From assembly GCF_028713515.1 (NCBI RefSeq), contig NZ_JAQTOD010000001.1:1-64000 (forward strand): DNA of 64,000 bases, read 5' to 3'. The notes below the pieces were generated by a model. It worked only from the letters and a program-made list of their open reading frames with translations. It was not told the origin of the DNA and searched no databases. The position numbers and the translations under genes were made by a program. The first letter of the stretch is position 1, and every line of letters starts with the position of its first letter. Positions 27,495 to 36,965 of this stretch are shown one piece after another. This DNA is from Sulfurimonas sp. GTDB lineage: Bacteria; Campylobacterota; Campylobacteria; Campylobacterales; Sulfurimonadaceae.

Positions 27495-29324
27495 TTAATT
27501 AAAAAACTTTTTATTTTCGTTGATTATATCTAAAACCTTTTTGCTATCAACTTTGACACCCTCGGCTTTTTCGTATGTTTTTGTATCTCTAATTTCATTT
27601 TTGAACATTTTGTCCGGTCTGTTTGAGAAGAGATATGTATAGCTGTTTGTTATGATGGCGTTGTTATTCCAGCTAGCACAAAATGCGTACTCTCTTTTGT
27701 AGTTTTTATCAAGAAGATTGTATCCGTTACTGTAATCTGATGGATTATTTTTAACGCCAAGTATGCTTAGCAGTGTTGGTACGATATCATTATGAGAAGT
27801 GAGCTGATTTGTGTCAATTTTTGGAATCTTCATATTTTTTGGAAACTTTATGATAAAAGGCGAGTTTGTTTGCACACTTGAAAATGCGGAGTTGTGACCA
27901 AAATTGCCATGTTCATAAAACTCTTGCCCATGGTCTGAGGTAAATATGATTATGGAGTTGTCATACAGATTCTTTCTTTTGAGCTCATCTATCATATTTT
28001 TAAAGAGTATATCATCATAAGCTACGGAGTTTTTGTATCTAGCAAAAGCGTCTTTAATCTCTTTACTTCCTTTTGTGGCGGTTAAATAGTTTATATTGTT
28101 ACCAGTTGCGTTAAATTTGTTAAACTCCTTTGGATATGAAAAGCCGTGCGGTGCATCAAGAAAAACAAAAGAGAAGATTGGATTTTTACCATTATAGTTA
28201 GCAAGTTGTTTTATAAAGTGTTCACTGCTCTGTTTGTCTCGCTCCCATGGAATTCCGCTAAAATTATCGCTTACGCATTCATGTATATCTGCATAACAAG
28301 TTTGTTTAAACTCAGGCCATGAAGTGTTCGTGGAAGAGGTTATATCTATCTTATAATTCAATTTTTTAAGTACATCAAAAAGAACTGGAGCTTTTGCATT
28401 ATCTAAAAAGCTAAACCAGTAGGTAGAGTTCACGCCATAAATGATTGAAAATATCCCAAATCTAGTCGCATTTCCGCCACTTCGATGGTTGTTAAATGTT
28501 AAAGAATCTTTTTTAAACTCCTCTATGTTTGGAGTAACTTCACTGCCAAGAACAGCGTTTCTAACAGAATCACTAGCGATGATGATTATGTTTGGCCTAG
28601 TTGGATTGGCACAAAGTTCAATTGGTTTTAGTGGATAATTAAGTTTTCCGTTTAGTTTAATGCTGTCTTGAGTCTCTTTGTCTTGCTTTATTTTAAAATA
28701 TTTCACACCGATTTTGTTGAAAGTCAGAGGTTGATAGAGAGGAATTGCGCCATATTTTGAAACCACATCACTATTTTTAAGCAGAGACGCCACTCCGTAT
28801 GAAATTTTATCTGTTAGAGTGATTAAAAAAACGGGAATTATGATGATTCTGTTAAGTTTTCTGTTAAGTCTATGTTTTTTGTCTGGTGAGGCAAGTATGG
28901 CTTTTTTAATGATAAATATCTCAAATGCAACCAGAGCAACCACAAAAAACATAAAAAGTAAAATAGGTTCTGTGCCAACTTGCATAGAGTCCATGGCATC
29001 TGGCGAGGTTAGTATATTTATAACCATACCGTTTATATGAAATTTATATAGGTTGTATATGAAAAAATCTACGACTAAGGCTATGTTTAGAAGCACAAAA
29101 AAGAGACTTGAGAGGAAAAGGATAAATCTTTTTGTGAATGTAAAAAGAAATAGCATAATGAAAAGCAGAATGTAAATTGTTGTAACAGTGGAGATAACTC
29201 CAGCTATAGCCAAAGAGAGGCTAAGGGTAGTGTAGTCCACATTGTACCGCAAAAATAACAGAGCAAAAATAGTTGTTAAGAGAAAGTTCGCTTTAAAAAG
29301 GAGTGAGAAATTTAAGTTTTTCAT
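27495..29324 (-). CDS. Membrane sulfatase-superfamily protein, YejM/PbgA-like
   Basis: The 609-residue protein has five hydrophobic helices in the first 180 residues and a periplasmic alkaline-phosphatase-type domain. Motifs are NIIIIASDSVRN near 249, HRSGGNATRFGIFSIIYG near 278 and FTSDHGQEFYEHGNFGHNS near 465. The GGNATRFGIF region resembles YejM/PbgA-type regulators and related phosphoethanolamine transferases. dgkA and waaC lie immediately upstream in the same operon. DgkA recycles the diacylglycerol left when phospholipid head groups are transferred, which supports a phospholipid-using transferase. Regulator versus enzyme cannot be settled here. Confidence 0.75.
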   Translation of the reverse strand: MKNLNFSLLFKANFLLTTIFALLFLRYNVDYTTLSLSLAIAGVISTVTTIYILLFIMLFLFTFTKRFILFLSSLFFVLLNIALVVDFFIYNLYKFHINGMVINILTSPDAMDSMQVGTEPILLFMFFVVALVAFEIFIIKKAILASPDKKHRLNRKLNRIIIIPVFLITLTDKISYGVASLLKNSDVVSKYGAIPLYQPLTFNKIGVKYFKIKQDKETQDSIKLNGKLNYPLKPIELCANPTRPNIIIIASDSVRNAVLGSEVTPNIEEFKKDSLTFNNHRSGGNATRFGIFSIIYGVNSTYWFSFLDNAKAPVLFDVLKKLNYKIDITSSTNTSWPEFKQTCYADIHECVSDNFSGIPWERDKQSSEHFIKQLANYNGKNPIFSFVFLDAPHGFSYPKEFNKFNATGNNINYLTATKGSKEIKDAFARYKNSVAYDDILFKNMIDELKRKNLYDNSIIIFTSDHGQEFYEHGNFGHNSAFSSVQTNSPFIIKFPKNMKIPKIDTNQLTSHNDIVPTLLSILGVKNNPSDYSNGYNLLDKNYKREYAFCASWNNNAIITNSYTYLFSNRPDKMFKNEIRDTKTYEKAEGVKVDSKKVLDIINENKKFFN

Positions 29325-29338
29325 ATATGTGTTTTTAC

Positions 29339-29701
29339 CTATTTATTTAAAGTAACAATAAAAATCAACCAGCAGGCAAGATGAAGAGCTATGCTAAACA
29401 TCACAGCGGTGGCGCCTATGTCTTTAGCATTTTTTGCTAATGGATGAATCTCTTTTGTGACCAAATCAACAACATTCTCGATGGCACTATTTAGAAGTTC
29501 TACTATTAAAACTAAGAGAGCGGTGCAAAAAAGGATAGTTTTTTGCCATAGTTCAAAATCAAGTAAAAATATAGTCGGGAGGATAAAGAGCGCCAGCAGA
29601 AGTTCTAATCTAAAAGAACTCTCTGTTTTGAAAGCATGTAAAAATCCATCGAGTGCGTATTTTGTGTTTTTAAAGAGATGATATTTTGGTTTGTTGTTCA
29701 C
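29339..29701 (-). CDS. dgkA: Diacylglycerol kinase
   Basis: The 120-residue integral membrane kinase has three helices. The motifs NTKYALDGFLHAFKTESSFRLE and VELLNSAIENVVD (near 67-79) match DgkA, which phosphorylates diacylglycerol to phosphatidic acid. Length is normal for the family. It overlaps the waaC end by 32 bp and precedes the sulfatase-like gene, so it probably recycles lipid from head-group transfer reactions. Confidence 0.92.
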   Translation of the reverse strand: MNNKPKYHLFKNTKYALDGFLHAFKTESSFRLELLLALFILPTIFLLDFELWQKTILFCTALLVLIVELLNSAIENVVDLVTKEIHPLAKNAKDIGATAVMFSIALHLACWLIFIVTLNK

Positions 29702-30671
29702 GAATTTCCTTGATTGTTTTTATGATTTGGTTAGGTTCTATCTCGCCGATAGAGAAGTCATTTTTGTTGAGCTTATATGGATTAACGGCAGATGAAGACT
29801 CTATCGCTTTGTTGATGTTTGTTATGTAAGTGTTTCGCGCTGGTGTTGGACCAAAAAGAGTTATTGATGGGACATTTAATGCCCATGCCATGTGCGTTGG
29901 TCCAGTGTCGTTGCCGATAACAATCGATGCGTTTGCAATAGTGGATTTTAACTCATCAAAGCTCATTTTGTTTAAAGCTTTTGCGTTTGGCGTGTGAGTT
30001 TCAATCCAGAGAGCTAGTTCTCTCTCTTTTTCGTTGCCCCAAACTAAAAATATTGGTTCATTAAGCTCATTGGCAAGGGAAGTAAACTGCTCTTTTGGAT
30101 AGTTTTTGCTCTCCCATGACGAACCAATCACAAATAGTATATATGGTTTGGCGAGTTTTGGTTCGGCTTTAAAAAAAAGATAACTCTCTTTTGCATCCAA
30201 AAGCCGAGTATTTACATGAATTCCAAGGGGCTCCAAAATCACTGCCACATTACGGAGGATAATATTTTCATGATACGCTATATGAATTTTTTTGTTATAA
30301 AATAGAGATGCAATGCCTTCTCGAATAGAGTTTTTGTCAAACCCGGCAATAATTTTGCCGCCGATAATCCTTGATACTATGGCAGATTTCAGCAATCCTT
30401 GAGCATCTATGACGATGTCGTAGTTGTTTTTTGAGTAAGCTTTTAAAATTTTGTATTGAGTAAAAAATTCACTCTTTTTTGTTTTTATAGATTTTAGATT
30501 TACTGGTAAAATGTTGTCGATGTGAGGATTATTCTCTAATACACCGCGAAACCCGCTTTCTACAACCCAGTCAATCTGAGCATCTGGAATCTCTTTTTTT
30601 ATAAATTGCAAAGCCACCATAGCGTGAATGATATCGCCCATAGCAGAGAGTTTTACTATACATATTTTCAT
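29670..30671 (-). CDS. waaC: LPS heptosyltransferase I
   Basis: This is a 333-residue GT9 enzyme with KICIVKLSAMGDIIHAMVAL at the N-terminus, DWVVESGF near 39, DAQGLLKSA near 108 and VIGNDTGPTHMAWALNVPSITLFGPT near 253. These match WaaC, which adds the first heptose to Kdo. It is the first gene of the long - strand operon and is divergent from msbA across about 80 bp, which must hold promoters for both. Confidence 0.92.
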   Translation of the reverse strand: MKICIVKLSAMGDIIHAMVALQFIKKEIPDAQIDWVVESGFRGVLENNPHIDNILPVNLKSIKTKKSEFFTQYKILKAYSKNNYDIVIDAQGLLKSAIVSRIIGGKIIAGFDKNSIREGIASLFYNKKIHIAYHENIILRNVAVILEPLGIHVNTRLLDAKESYLFFKAEPKLAKPYILFVIGSSWESKNYPKEQFTSLANELNEPIFLVWGNEKERELALWIETHTPNAKALNKMSFDELKSTIANASIVIGNDTGPTHMAWALNVPSITLFGPTPARNTYITNINKAIESSSAVNPYKLNKNDFSIGEIEPNQIIKTIKEIREQQTKISSL

Positions 30672-30750
30672 GAAACGGATTTTACACTAATGGGTATGAA
30701 AACTAGATAAGTTAAAAGTTTTTAGGATAAAATCCCGCATAAATAAACCA

Positions 30751-32472
30751 TTGGAACAACTATTGAAAGAAATTTTTAAACGCTATTCGCCATATATGAA
30801 GGATTATAAGCTCCAATATTTTTTAGTCATTGTGGGTATTATTTTAACTGTTAGTGCTACAGCAGCAACCGCACATATTATGAAGCCACTTATGGATGAT
30901 ATGTTTGTCGCAAAAGATGAAAAAATGCTCTATCTTATACCGTTTGGACTAATTGGAATCTATGTAGTTAAATCAATTGGCAGATACATGCAGTCAGTTT
31001 TTACAAAATATATTGGTCAGCATATCATCGCAAGACTTCGTGAGACGCTACTGGAGAAAATCATTAGTCTTGATATGTCGTTTTTGTATGCAAATCGTAG
31101 TGGAGAGCTGATTTCACGAGTAGTAAACGATATTGATAGAATTAGATATTTTGTCTCAAGCATGTTGCCAGATCTGCTCCGCGAGATACTCACGGCTATT
31201 GCCCTTATAGCTTATGTTATATATCTGAACCCCATCCTCGCTTTTTACTCTCTGGTTGTTATGCCGCTTATCATCTATCCGCTTATTTTAGTGGCTAGAA
31301 AACTAAAAAAATATGCCCATAGGTCGCAAGAAAAAAATGCGGATGTTGTAAGTAGGCTTACTGAGGTGTTTAATAGTAGTGAAATTATAAAAGCAAATGC
31401 TACTCAGAAGTTTGAGTTAAAAAGATTTAGTGTAGAAAACTGGCAATTCTTTAAAATAAATATGAAATCGGCTTATGTCGGAGATATAGTTTCGCCAATC
31501 ACCGAGATAGTCGCGGCAGTCGGACTTGCCATGGTTATATTTGTCGGCGGAAGAGAAGTTTATAACAATAACATGAGCGTTGGAGAGTTTACTGCTTTTT
31601 TAACAGCCATCGGGCTTGTGATGCAACCGCTTCGCCAAATTGGAATCATTTACCCTAAAATTCAAGACGCAACAAGTGCAAGTGAGAGAGTTTTTGAGAT
31701 ACTTGATACGCAGAGCAAAATCGTGGATGGAGATAAGATTTTAGAAGATGATATTGTGCATATTGAGTTTAAAAATGTAAAGCTAAAATATGACAATACT
31801 TATGCATTAGATGATATAAATATAGATATAAATAAGGGGCAAAATATTGCACTTGTCGGAGATAGTGGGGGCGGGAAAAGCACATTTATAAATATGCTTC
31901 TTCGTTTTTATGACCCAGAGAGTGGCGAGATTTTGATAAATGGTACAAATATAAAAGAGTTTAACCAAGACTCTCTGAAGCACCATATCTCACTTGTTAC
32001 GCAGAGAGTTTACATCTTCCAAGATACTCTTGCAGCAAATGTTGCTTATGGACAAGAGATAGATGAAAAAAGAGTAAGTGAAGCGCTTGAGTTAGCCGAT
32101 GCTTCGGCTTTTGTGGACTCTCTTGAGGATAAAATGTACACAAAAATGGAAGAGTTCGGTACAAATCTATCAGGTGGACAGAGACAAAGGATTGCAATTG
32201 CTAGGGCTATCTATAAACATTCATCTTTAGTTCTTTTTGATGAGGCAACCTCTGCACTTGATAATGAGAGTGAAAAGAGAATTCAAAAAGCTCTTGATGA
32301 ATATACAAAAGATAAAATCACCATAACAATTGCCCATAGACTAAGCACCATAAAAAATGCCGATAAGATTTTAGTTATACAAAAAGGTAAAATTGTTGCG
32401 AGTGGGAATCATGATGAGTTGATGGAAACTTCGCAGGTTTATCAAAGATTAGCTGGAGAGTTGAAGAATTAA
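30751..32472 (+). CDS. msbA: Lipid A export ABC transporter MsbA-like
   Basis: The roughly 573-residue half transporter has six helices (about 20-300) followed by an ATP-binding domain. Walker A GDSGGGKS lies near residue 370, the signature LSGGQRQR near 473 and Walker B VLFDEATSAL near 493. It should flip lipid A-core across the inner membrane. The start is TTG. 30751 gives the longest form, while TTG 30763 has GGAA 6 bp upstream and may be the real one. Its place opposite waaC supports the lipid A role over drug export. Confidence 0.88.
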   Translation: MEQLLKEIFKRYSPYMKDYKLQYFLVIVGIILTVSATAATAHIMKPLMDDMFVAKDEKMLYLIPFGLIGIYVVKSIGRYMQSVFTKYIGQHIIARLRETLLEKIISLDMSFLYANRSGELISRVVNDIDRIRYFVSSMLPDLLREILTAIALIAYVIYLNPILAFYSLVVMPLIIYPLILVARKLKKYAHRSQEKNADVVSRLTEVFNSSEIIKANATQKFELKRFSVENWQFFKINMKSAYVGDIVSPITEIVAAVGLAMVIFVGGREVYNNNMSVGEFTAFLTAIGLVMQPLRQIGIIYPKIQDATSASERVFEILDTQSKIVDGDKILEDDIVHIEFKNVKLKYDNTYALDDINIDINKGQNIALVGDSGGGKSTFINMLLRFYDPESGEILINGTNIKEFNQDSLKHHISLVTQRVYIFQDTLAANVAYGQEIDEKRVSEALELADASAFVDSLEDKMYTKMEEFGTNLSGGQRQRIAIARAIYKHSSLVLFDEATSALDNESEKRIQKALDEYTKDKITITIAHRLSTIKNADKILVIQKGKIVASGNHDELMETSQVYQRLAGELKN

Positions 32473-32478
32473 ATTAAT

Positions 32479-32504
32479 AATAAAACAGACTTGTTTGTTT
32501 TATT
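32479..32504 (+). terminator. Hairpin terminator after msbA
   Basis: An 11-bp stem (32479-32489 with 32494-32504) closes a 4-nt CTTG loop just after the msbA stop, with one G-T pair. The right arm is T-rich. It probably ends the msbA transcript. Confidence 0.6.
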
Positions 32505-32575
32505 GCATAATAATAATTAATAAGATTTTCAACACTTTTTAGAGATAATCGCTACGATTAATATAGATAATTTTT

Positions 32576-32592
32576 TTGCCAAAAAGTGGCAA
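32576..32592 (+). promoter_or_regulatory. Leader hairpin upstream of hemN
   Basis: A perfect 6-bp stem (TTGCCA at 32576-32581 with TGGCAA at 32587-32592) lies 45 bp before hemN after a run of Ts. It could be a leader structure or a weak terminator. Only the geometry is seen; no function is claimed. Confidence 0.3.
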
Positions 32593-32636
32593 ACTGCAGC
32601 GACTATTGCTGTTTCAATAATATGCAAGGATGAAAA

Positions 32637-34004
32637 ATGTTAGATTTTGCAAAATTTACAAAGTACTCAAAACCAGGTCCAAGATATACAAGTTACCCAA
32701 CAGCACTAGAGTTTAGCGACTCTTTTGGATATGATGAGTATATAAAAAAACTTGATTCTCAGGATTCATCTCGCCCTTTGAGCCTATATTTTCACCTCCC
32801 TTTTTGTAAAAATGCTTGCTACTTTTGTGGTTGTAATGTAGTTTTCACCTCCAAAGAAGATAAGATGATTCGCTATTTGGATTATTTAAAAAGAGAGTTA
32901 AAAATTCTCTCTGGACATCTAAACTGTAAAAGAGAAGTTATTCAGATGCACTTTGGCGGTGGAACTCCAACTTTTTTTAATGCCGAGCAACTCGATGAAG
33001 TTATAAAAGAGATAAGAGCTTTCTTCCCAAATTTTGTTAAAGATGCTGAGATAAGTTGTGAGATTGACCCTCGTCACATCAATGAAGATCAGATGAGAGT
33101 GCTTAGTAAAAATGGCTTTAATCGTGTAAGTTTTGGTATCCAAGATTTTAATGAAAAAGTTCAACAAGCAGTTCACAGAATTCAGCCGTACAATATAACA
33201 AAAGAAGCTATGGATTTGGCTAGAAAGTACAATATGAACTCCGTTAATGTTGACCTTATTTACGGACTTCCATACCAATCTTTAGAGACTTTTAAAGAGA
33301 CACTCTCACTCACACTTACTCTAAATCCAGACAGATTCGCAATTTTTAACTATGCTCATGTGCCGTGGATGAAAAAAACTATGCGTAAGATTGATGAAAC
33401 AACTCTTCCACTTCCGGATGAGAAGCTTCAGATTATGCAGTACACAATCAACTTTTTAACCTCAAATGGTTATAAAATGATTGGCATGGATCACTTTGCA
33501 AAGCCAGAAGATGAGCTGTTTAAAGCGATTGAAAAAGGTGAACTTCATAGAAATTTCCAAGGATATACCACAAAGGGTGGAGCTGATCTAATCGGAGTGG
33601 GGCTTACCTCCATTGGCGAGGGCATAGACTACTACGCGCAAAACCATAAAGAGATGAGAGAGTACGAAGATGCAATTGACGCAGGAAAACTACCGTTTGA
33701 ACGAGGTGTTGTGCTTAGTGATGATGATCAAATCAGACAATTTGTGATTATGGAACTTATGAGTAACTTCAAACTTGACATAAGAAGATTTGAGAAACTC
33801 TTTAATATTAATTTTAAAACATATTTTGCAGACGCAGTAGAAGCGTTAAAGCCATTTGTGGAGGATGAACTGCTCACTATGGACGAAAATCATATAGAGT
33901 GTAGTCAAACAGGTACTTTGCTTATAAGAAATATAGCTATGCCATTTGATGCATATATGAAAAAACACACAAAAAGCTCTAAAACATTTTCTAAAACGGT
34001 TTGA
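32637..34004 (+). CDS. hemN: Oxygen-independent coproporphyrinogen III dehydrogenase
   Basis: This is a 455-residue radical SAM enzyme. HLPFCKNACYFCGC near residues 52-65 holds the CxxxCxxC cluster site with the extra cysteine seen in true HemN. FGGGTPTFF near 106, SCEIDPRH near 140 and the C-terminal HemN domain follow. It decarboxylates coproporphyrinogen III to protoporphyrinogen IX without oxygen. The shorter hemW at 55 kb is a separate family. The TGA stop overlaps the next gene by one base. Confidence 0.94.
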   Translation: MLDFAKFTKYSKPGPRYTSYPTALEFSDSFGYDEYIKKLDSQDSSRPLSLYFHLPFCKNACYFCGCNVVFTSKEDKMIRYLDYLKRELKILSGHLNCKREVIQMHFGGGTPTFFNAEQLDEVIKEIRAFFPNFVKDAEISCEIDPRHINEDQMRVLSKNGFNRVSFGIQDFNEKVQQAVHRIQPYNITKEAMDLARKYNMNSVNVDLIYGLPYQSLETFKETLSLTLTLNPDRFAIFNYAHVPWMKKTMRKIDETTLPLPDEKLQIMQYTINFLTSNGYKMIGMDHFAKPEDELFKAIEKGELHRNFQGYTTKGGADLIGVGLTSIGEGIDYYAQNHKEMREYEDAIDAGKLPFERGVVLSDDDQIRQFVIMELMSNFKLDIRRFEKLFNINFKTYFADAVEALKPFVEDELLTMDENHIECSQTGTLLIRNIAMPFDAYMKKHTKSSKTFSKTV

Positions 34005-35296
34005 TGATGAGCAAATCTGCACAAGAGATTTTTAACTTTGGCGCGACAACTGATGAGTGTATTAAGTGTGGAAAGTGTATCCCTGTTTGTACCATTCATA
34101 ATGTAAATGCCGATGAGGTAACATCTCCAAGGGGATTTTTGGACCTTTTGGGTGCTTATCAGCGAGGAAATTTAGAGCTAGATGCAAACGCAAAAGCCAT
34201 TTTTGAGAGCTGTTTTTTATGTACCGCTTGCGTTGAGGTTTGTCCAAAATCACTTCCAGTTGATATGGTAATAGAGCAGGTTCGCTCAGATATAGCACAA
34301 AAATTTGGTATAGCATGGTATAAAAGAGCCTTCTTTTTGCTTCTTCGCCATAGATGGCTAAATGATTTGGCGTTTAAACTCGGTTGGGTTTTTCAAACTT
34401 GTGGATTTAAAATTCAAGCAGATATTGACTCTATGAGTTCTCGTTTTAACCTACCGATGCTAAAGGCGGATAGACTTCTTCCAAGCCTTAGAAAAAAATC
34501 ATTTTTAAATTCGCATGAAGAAAATATCAGTAACGGCGGCAAGAGAAAAGTTGCTATTTTTATTGGCTGTTTGGGTAATTATAACTTCGTAGATGTCGGT
34601 AATTCACTTTTAGAGATTTTAGAAGCTTTGGAGATAGATGCATTTTTAGCTAAAGACCAGAAGTGTTGTTCGGCTCCTGCTTACTTTACTGGAGATTTTT
34701 ATACGGTTGATTACAATGCAAAATTTAACATAGAGTATTTTGAGAGTTTCTCAAAAGATGTTGAAGCTATTATAGTTCCAGAAGCAACTTGTAGTGCGAT
34801 GCTTAAAATAGACTATGAACACTATTTTCACGATCAACCTGAGTGGCAAGCAAGAGCGGTTGCGATTAAGAGTAAAATTTTTATGGCAACGGAGTGGTTG
34901 CAACAACACACACATCTAGAAGAGTTATTGGCTTCAAAGAAGCAAGACCCAAAAATAGTAACTTATCATGACCCTTGTCATGCTAGAAAAATGCAGGGGA
35001 TTCACAAAGAGCCAAGAGCGCTTATAGGTAAAAACTACAAAATAGTTGAGATGAGCGACCCAAATAGCTGTTGTGGATTTGGTGGTGTTACTATGCAGAG
35101 TGAGAAATATCATCTTGCTAAAGCCGCTGGTATCCCAAAAGCTGATATGATTAAAAAAACTGGTGCAGATATAGTTAGTTCGGAGTGTAGCGCTTGCAGA
35201 ATGCAGATAAATGCTTCTATGAATTATGTTGATGCGAAAAGCGTTTTCAAAAATCCTATTGAGCTAATCGCCCAAGCCCTGAGAGAACACCCATAA
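34004..35296 (+). CDS. Fe-S protein with two CCG domains (GlpC/GlcF-like)
   Basis: The roughly 430-residue protein has two 4Fe-4S ferredoxin motifs (CIKCGKCIPVC near 20, CFLCTACVEVC near 71). Two cysteine-rich CCG domains follow (KCCSAPAYFTGD near 227, CCGFGGVTMQ near 350). This layout is shared by GlpC, the glycolate oxidase GlcF subunit and heterodisulfide-reductase subunits. No flavin partner gene is adjacent, so substrate is unknown. It is coupled to hemN (TGATG overlap) and lgt (TAATG overlap). ATG 34004 or 34007 is the start; an upstream TTG at 34001 is less likely. Confidence 0.82.
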   Translation: MMSKSAQEIFNFGATTDECIKCGKCIPVCTIHNVNADEVTSPRGFLDLLGAYQRGNLELDANAKAIFESCFLCTACVEVCPKSLPVDMVIEQVRSDIAQKFGIAWYKRAFFLLLRHRWLNDLAFKLGWVFQTCGFKIQADIDSMSSRFNLPMLKADRLLPSLRKKSFLNSHEENISNGGKRKVAIFIGCLGNYNFVDVGNSLLEILEALEIDAFLAKDQKCCSAPAYFTGDFYTVDYNAKFNIEYFESFSKDVEAIIVPEATCSAMLKIDYEHYFHDQPEWQARAVAIKSKIFMATEWLQQHTHLEELLASKKQDPKIVTYHDPCHARKMQGIHKEPRALIGKNYKIVEMSDPNSCCGFGGVTMQSEKYHLAKAAGIPKADMIKKTGADIVSSECSACRMQINASMNYVDAKSVFKNPIELIAQALREHP

Positions 35297-36120
35297 TGAA
35301 TGCGTGGAACAACATATATGCCGTTTTTGACCCAATAGCTTTTAAAATCTTTTCACTACCAGTTCATTGGTATGGAATTATGTATGTGTTGGCTTTGGTT
35401 ACTGCTTTGTACCTCGGAAAATATTTTATTAAAAAAGATAAAATTGATTTCAAAAACAGTGAGATAGACAACTATTTTATCTATGTTGAGATAGGCGTTA
35501 TTTTGGGCGCTAGACTCGGCTATATCCTTTTTTACGATACTCAAACACTCTACTATCTTTCTCATCCATGGCAGATTTTTAATCCTGTTGTAAATGGTGA
35601 ATTTGTGGGCATAAGAGGCATGAGTTATCATGGAGCTGTTATAGGTTTTTTACTTAGCACTTACATCTACTCTAAAAAACATAAAATTGCTTTTGGCAAA
35701 ATTATGGATTTAGTTGCCATAAGTGTTCCTCTTGCTTTTGTGTTTGGACGAATAGGCAACTTCTTAAATCAAGAACTTATAGGCAGACAAGCCGATGTGC
35801 CTTGGGGAATTTTAGTAAACGGTGTACTTCGTCATCCGTCACAACTCTACGAGGCTGTCTTAGAGGGCTTTGGTGTTTTTGTGGTTGTTTATCTATATAG
35901 GAAATATCAAAAATTTAGCGGAGAGCTGATTTTGGTGTATGGCATGAGTTATGGTATTTTTCGTGCAATCGCAGAGATTTGGCGTGCACCGGATGTTCAA
36001 ATCGGCTATATTTGCTGTGATGTTGTAACTTTTGGGCAACTGCTTAGCCTTGGTATGGCACTATTTTCGTTTGTTGGATGGATTTATTTTAAAAGAGTAA
36101 ATAGTACTAAAATAATCTAG
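35296..36120 (+). CDS. lgt: Prolipoprotein diacylglyceryl transferase
   Basis: The 274-residue polytopic protein has the Lgt signature HWYGIMYVLA near 24, GARLGYILFY near 72, YHGAVIGFLL near 112 and FGRIGNFLNQELIGR near 151-165 with the essential residues. It transfers diacylglycerol from phosphatidylglycerol to the lipobox cysteine of prolipoproteins. Its ATG overlaps the previous stop by one base. Confidence 0.95.
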   Translation: MNAWNNIYAVFDPIAFKIFSLPVHWYGIMYVLALVTALYLGKYFIKKDKIDFKNSEIDNYFIYVEIGVILGARLGYILFYDTQTLYYLSHPWQIFNPVVNGEFVGIRGMSYHGAVIGFLLSTYIYSKKHKIAFGKIMDLVAISVPLAFVFGRIGNFLNQELIGRQADVPWGILVNGVLRHPSQLYEAVLEGFGVFVVVYLYRKYQKFSGELILVYGMSYGIFRAIAEIWRAPDVQIGYICCDVVTFGQLLSLGMALFSFVGWIYFKRVNSTKII

Positions 36121-36129
36121 AATATGCTT

Positions 36130-36141
36130 TATTGCGCAATA
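36130..36141. repeat. 12-bp perfect palindrome after lgt
   Basis: TATTGCGCAATA is a perfect palindrome 10 bp after the lgt stop. It could be part of a terminator or a protein site. It is isolated, with no second copy nearby. Confidence 0.3.
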
Positions 36142-36235
36142 GTGGGCAGTTAAAGCCTATGTTTAAATTTTTTTATGTAAAATAGTTACATTGCAAATTA
36201 AATTTTTAATAATAATTTTTTTATAAAAGGCTCTT

Positions 36236-36841
36236 ATGGAACATCTATTTATCGATTGGCTAAAAGAGTACGGCTATGCTGTTTTGTTTATTTGGAGTAT
36301 TTTAGAGGGCGAACTTGGTCTTGTAATGGCTGGAATTATGTCCCATACTGGAGATATGAACCTTATAATAGCCCTTGTTGTCGGTGCACTCGGTGGTTTT
36401 GTCGGAGATCAGATTTACTTTTACATTGGCAGATACAACAAAAACTATATTCATAAAAAACTTCATTCTCAAAAAAGAAAGTTTGCACTAGCCCATCTTT
36501 TGCTAACAAAGTATGGTTGGCCAATTATCTTTGTGCAACGATATATGTATGGAATGAGAACTGTAATACCAATGGCAATAGGACTTACAAAATATTCAGG
36601 TCGTCAATTTGCTATAATTAATCTAGCAAGTGCCTTGATTTGGGCTTCTATTACGATTGTACCAGCTTATTATTATGGAGACCATCTGCTTGCTCTTCTT
36701 GCATGGATTAAAGCTCACTGGTATTTTGCTGTACCTCTGATCTTGAGTGTAGTGGGTACTATATTTTACACTTTGAACCGACTTGAGAAAAAAGTTTTGA
36801 TAAAAAGAAGTGAGCGCAAGTTTGATGTATTAGTAAAGTAA
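36236..36841 (+). CDS. DedA-family membrane protein
   Basis: The 201-residue DedA/SNARE-associated protein has a helix-rich sequence. The motifs EGELGLVMAG near 22, GGFVGDQIYFYIGR near 52 and QRYMYGMRTVIPMAIG near 101-116 match the family (the conserved Arg and the re-entrant segments). DedA proteins move or scramble polyprenyl or phospholipid carriers. It is a single gene with an AT-rich leader and no obvious operon partner. Confidence 0.85.
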   Translation: MEHLFIDWLKEYGYAVLFIWSILEGELGLVMAGIMSHTGDMNLIIALVVGALGGFVGDQIYFYIGRYNKNYIHKKLHSQKRKFALAHLLLTKYGWPIIFVQRYMYGMRTVIPMAIGLTKYSGRQFAIINLASALIWASITIVPAYYYGDHLLALLAWIKAHWYFAVPLILSVVGTIFYTLNRLEKKVLIKRSERKFDVLVK

Positions 36842-36965
36842 AATCACTAGTTTAGATTTTTTTAAAATCGCTTGATTTATAAAATAATTCCGCTGTGAGT
36901 TTTTTCTATTAATCTAATAATTATTATTCTATTTTAAATTAGAAATTCGAGTTAAACTATAGGAG

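Noticed and set aside
29339-30671. dgkA-waaC overlap of 32 bp as a sign of a wrong start
   Set aside because: The dgkA start matches the family N-terminus and the waaC end is normal, so the overlap looks real.
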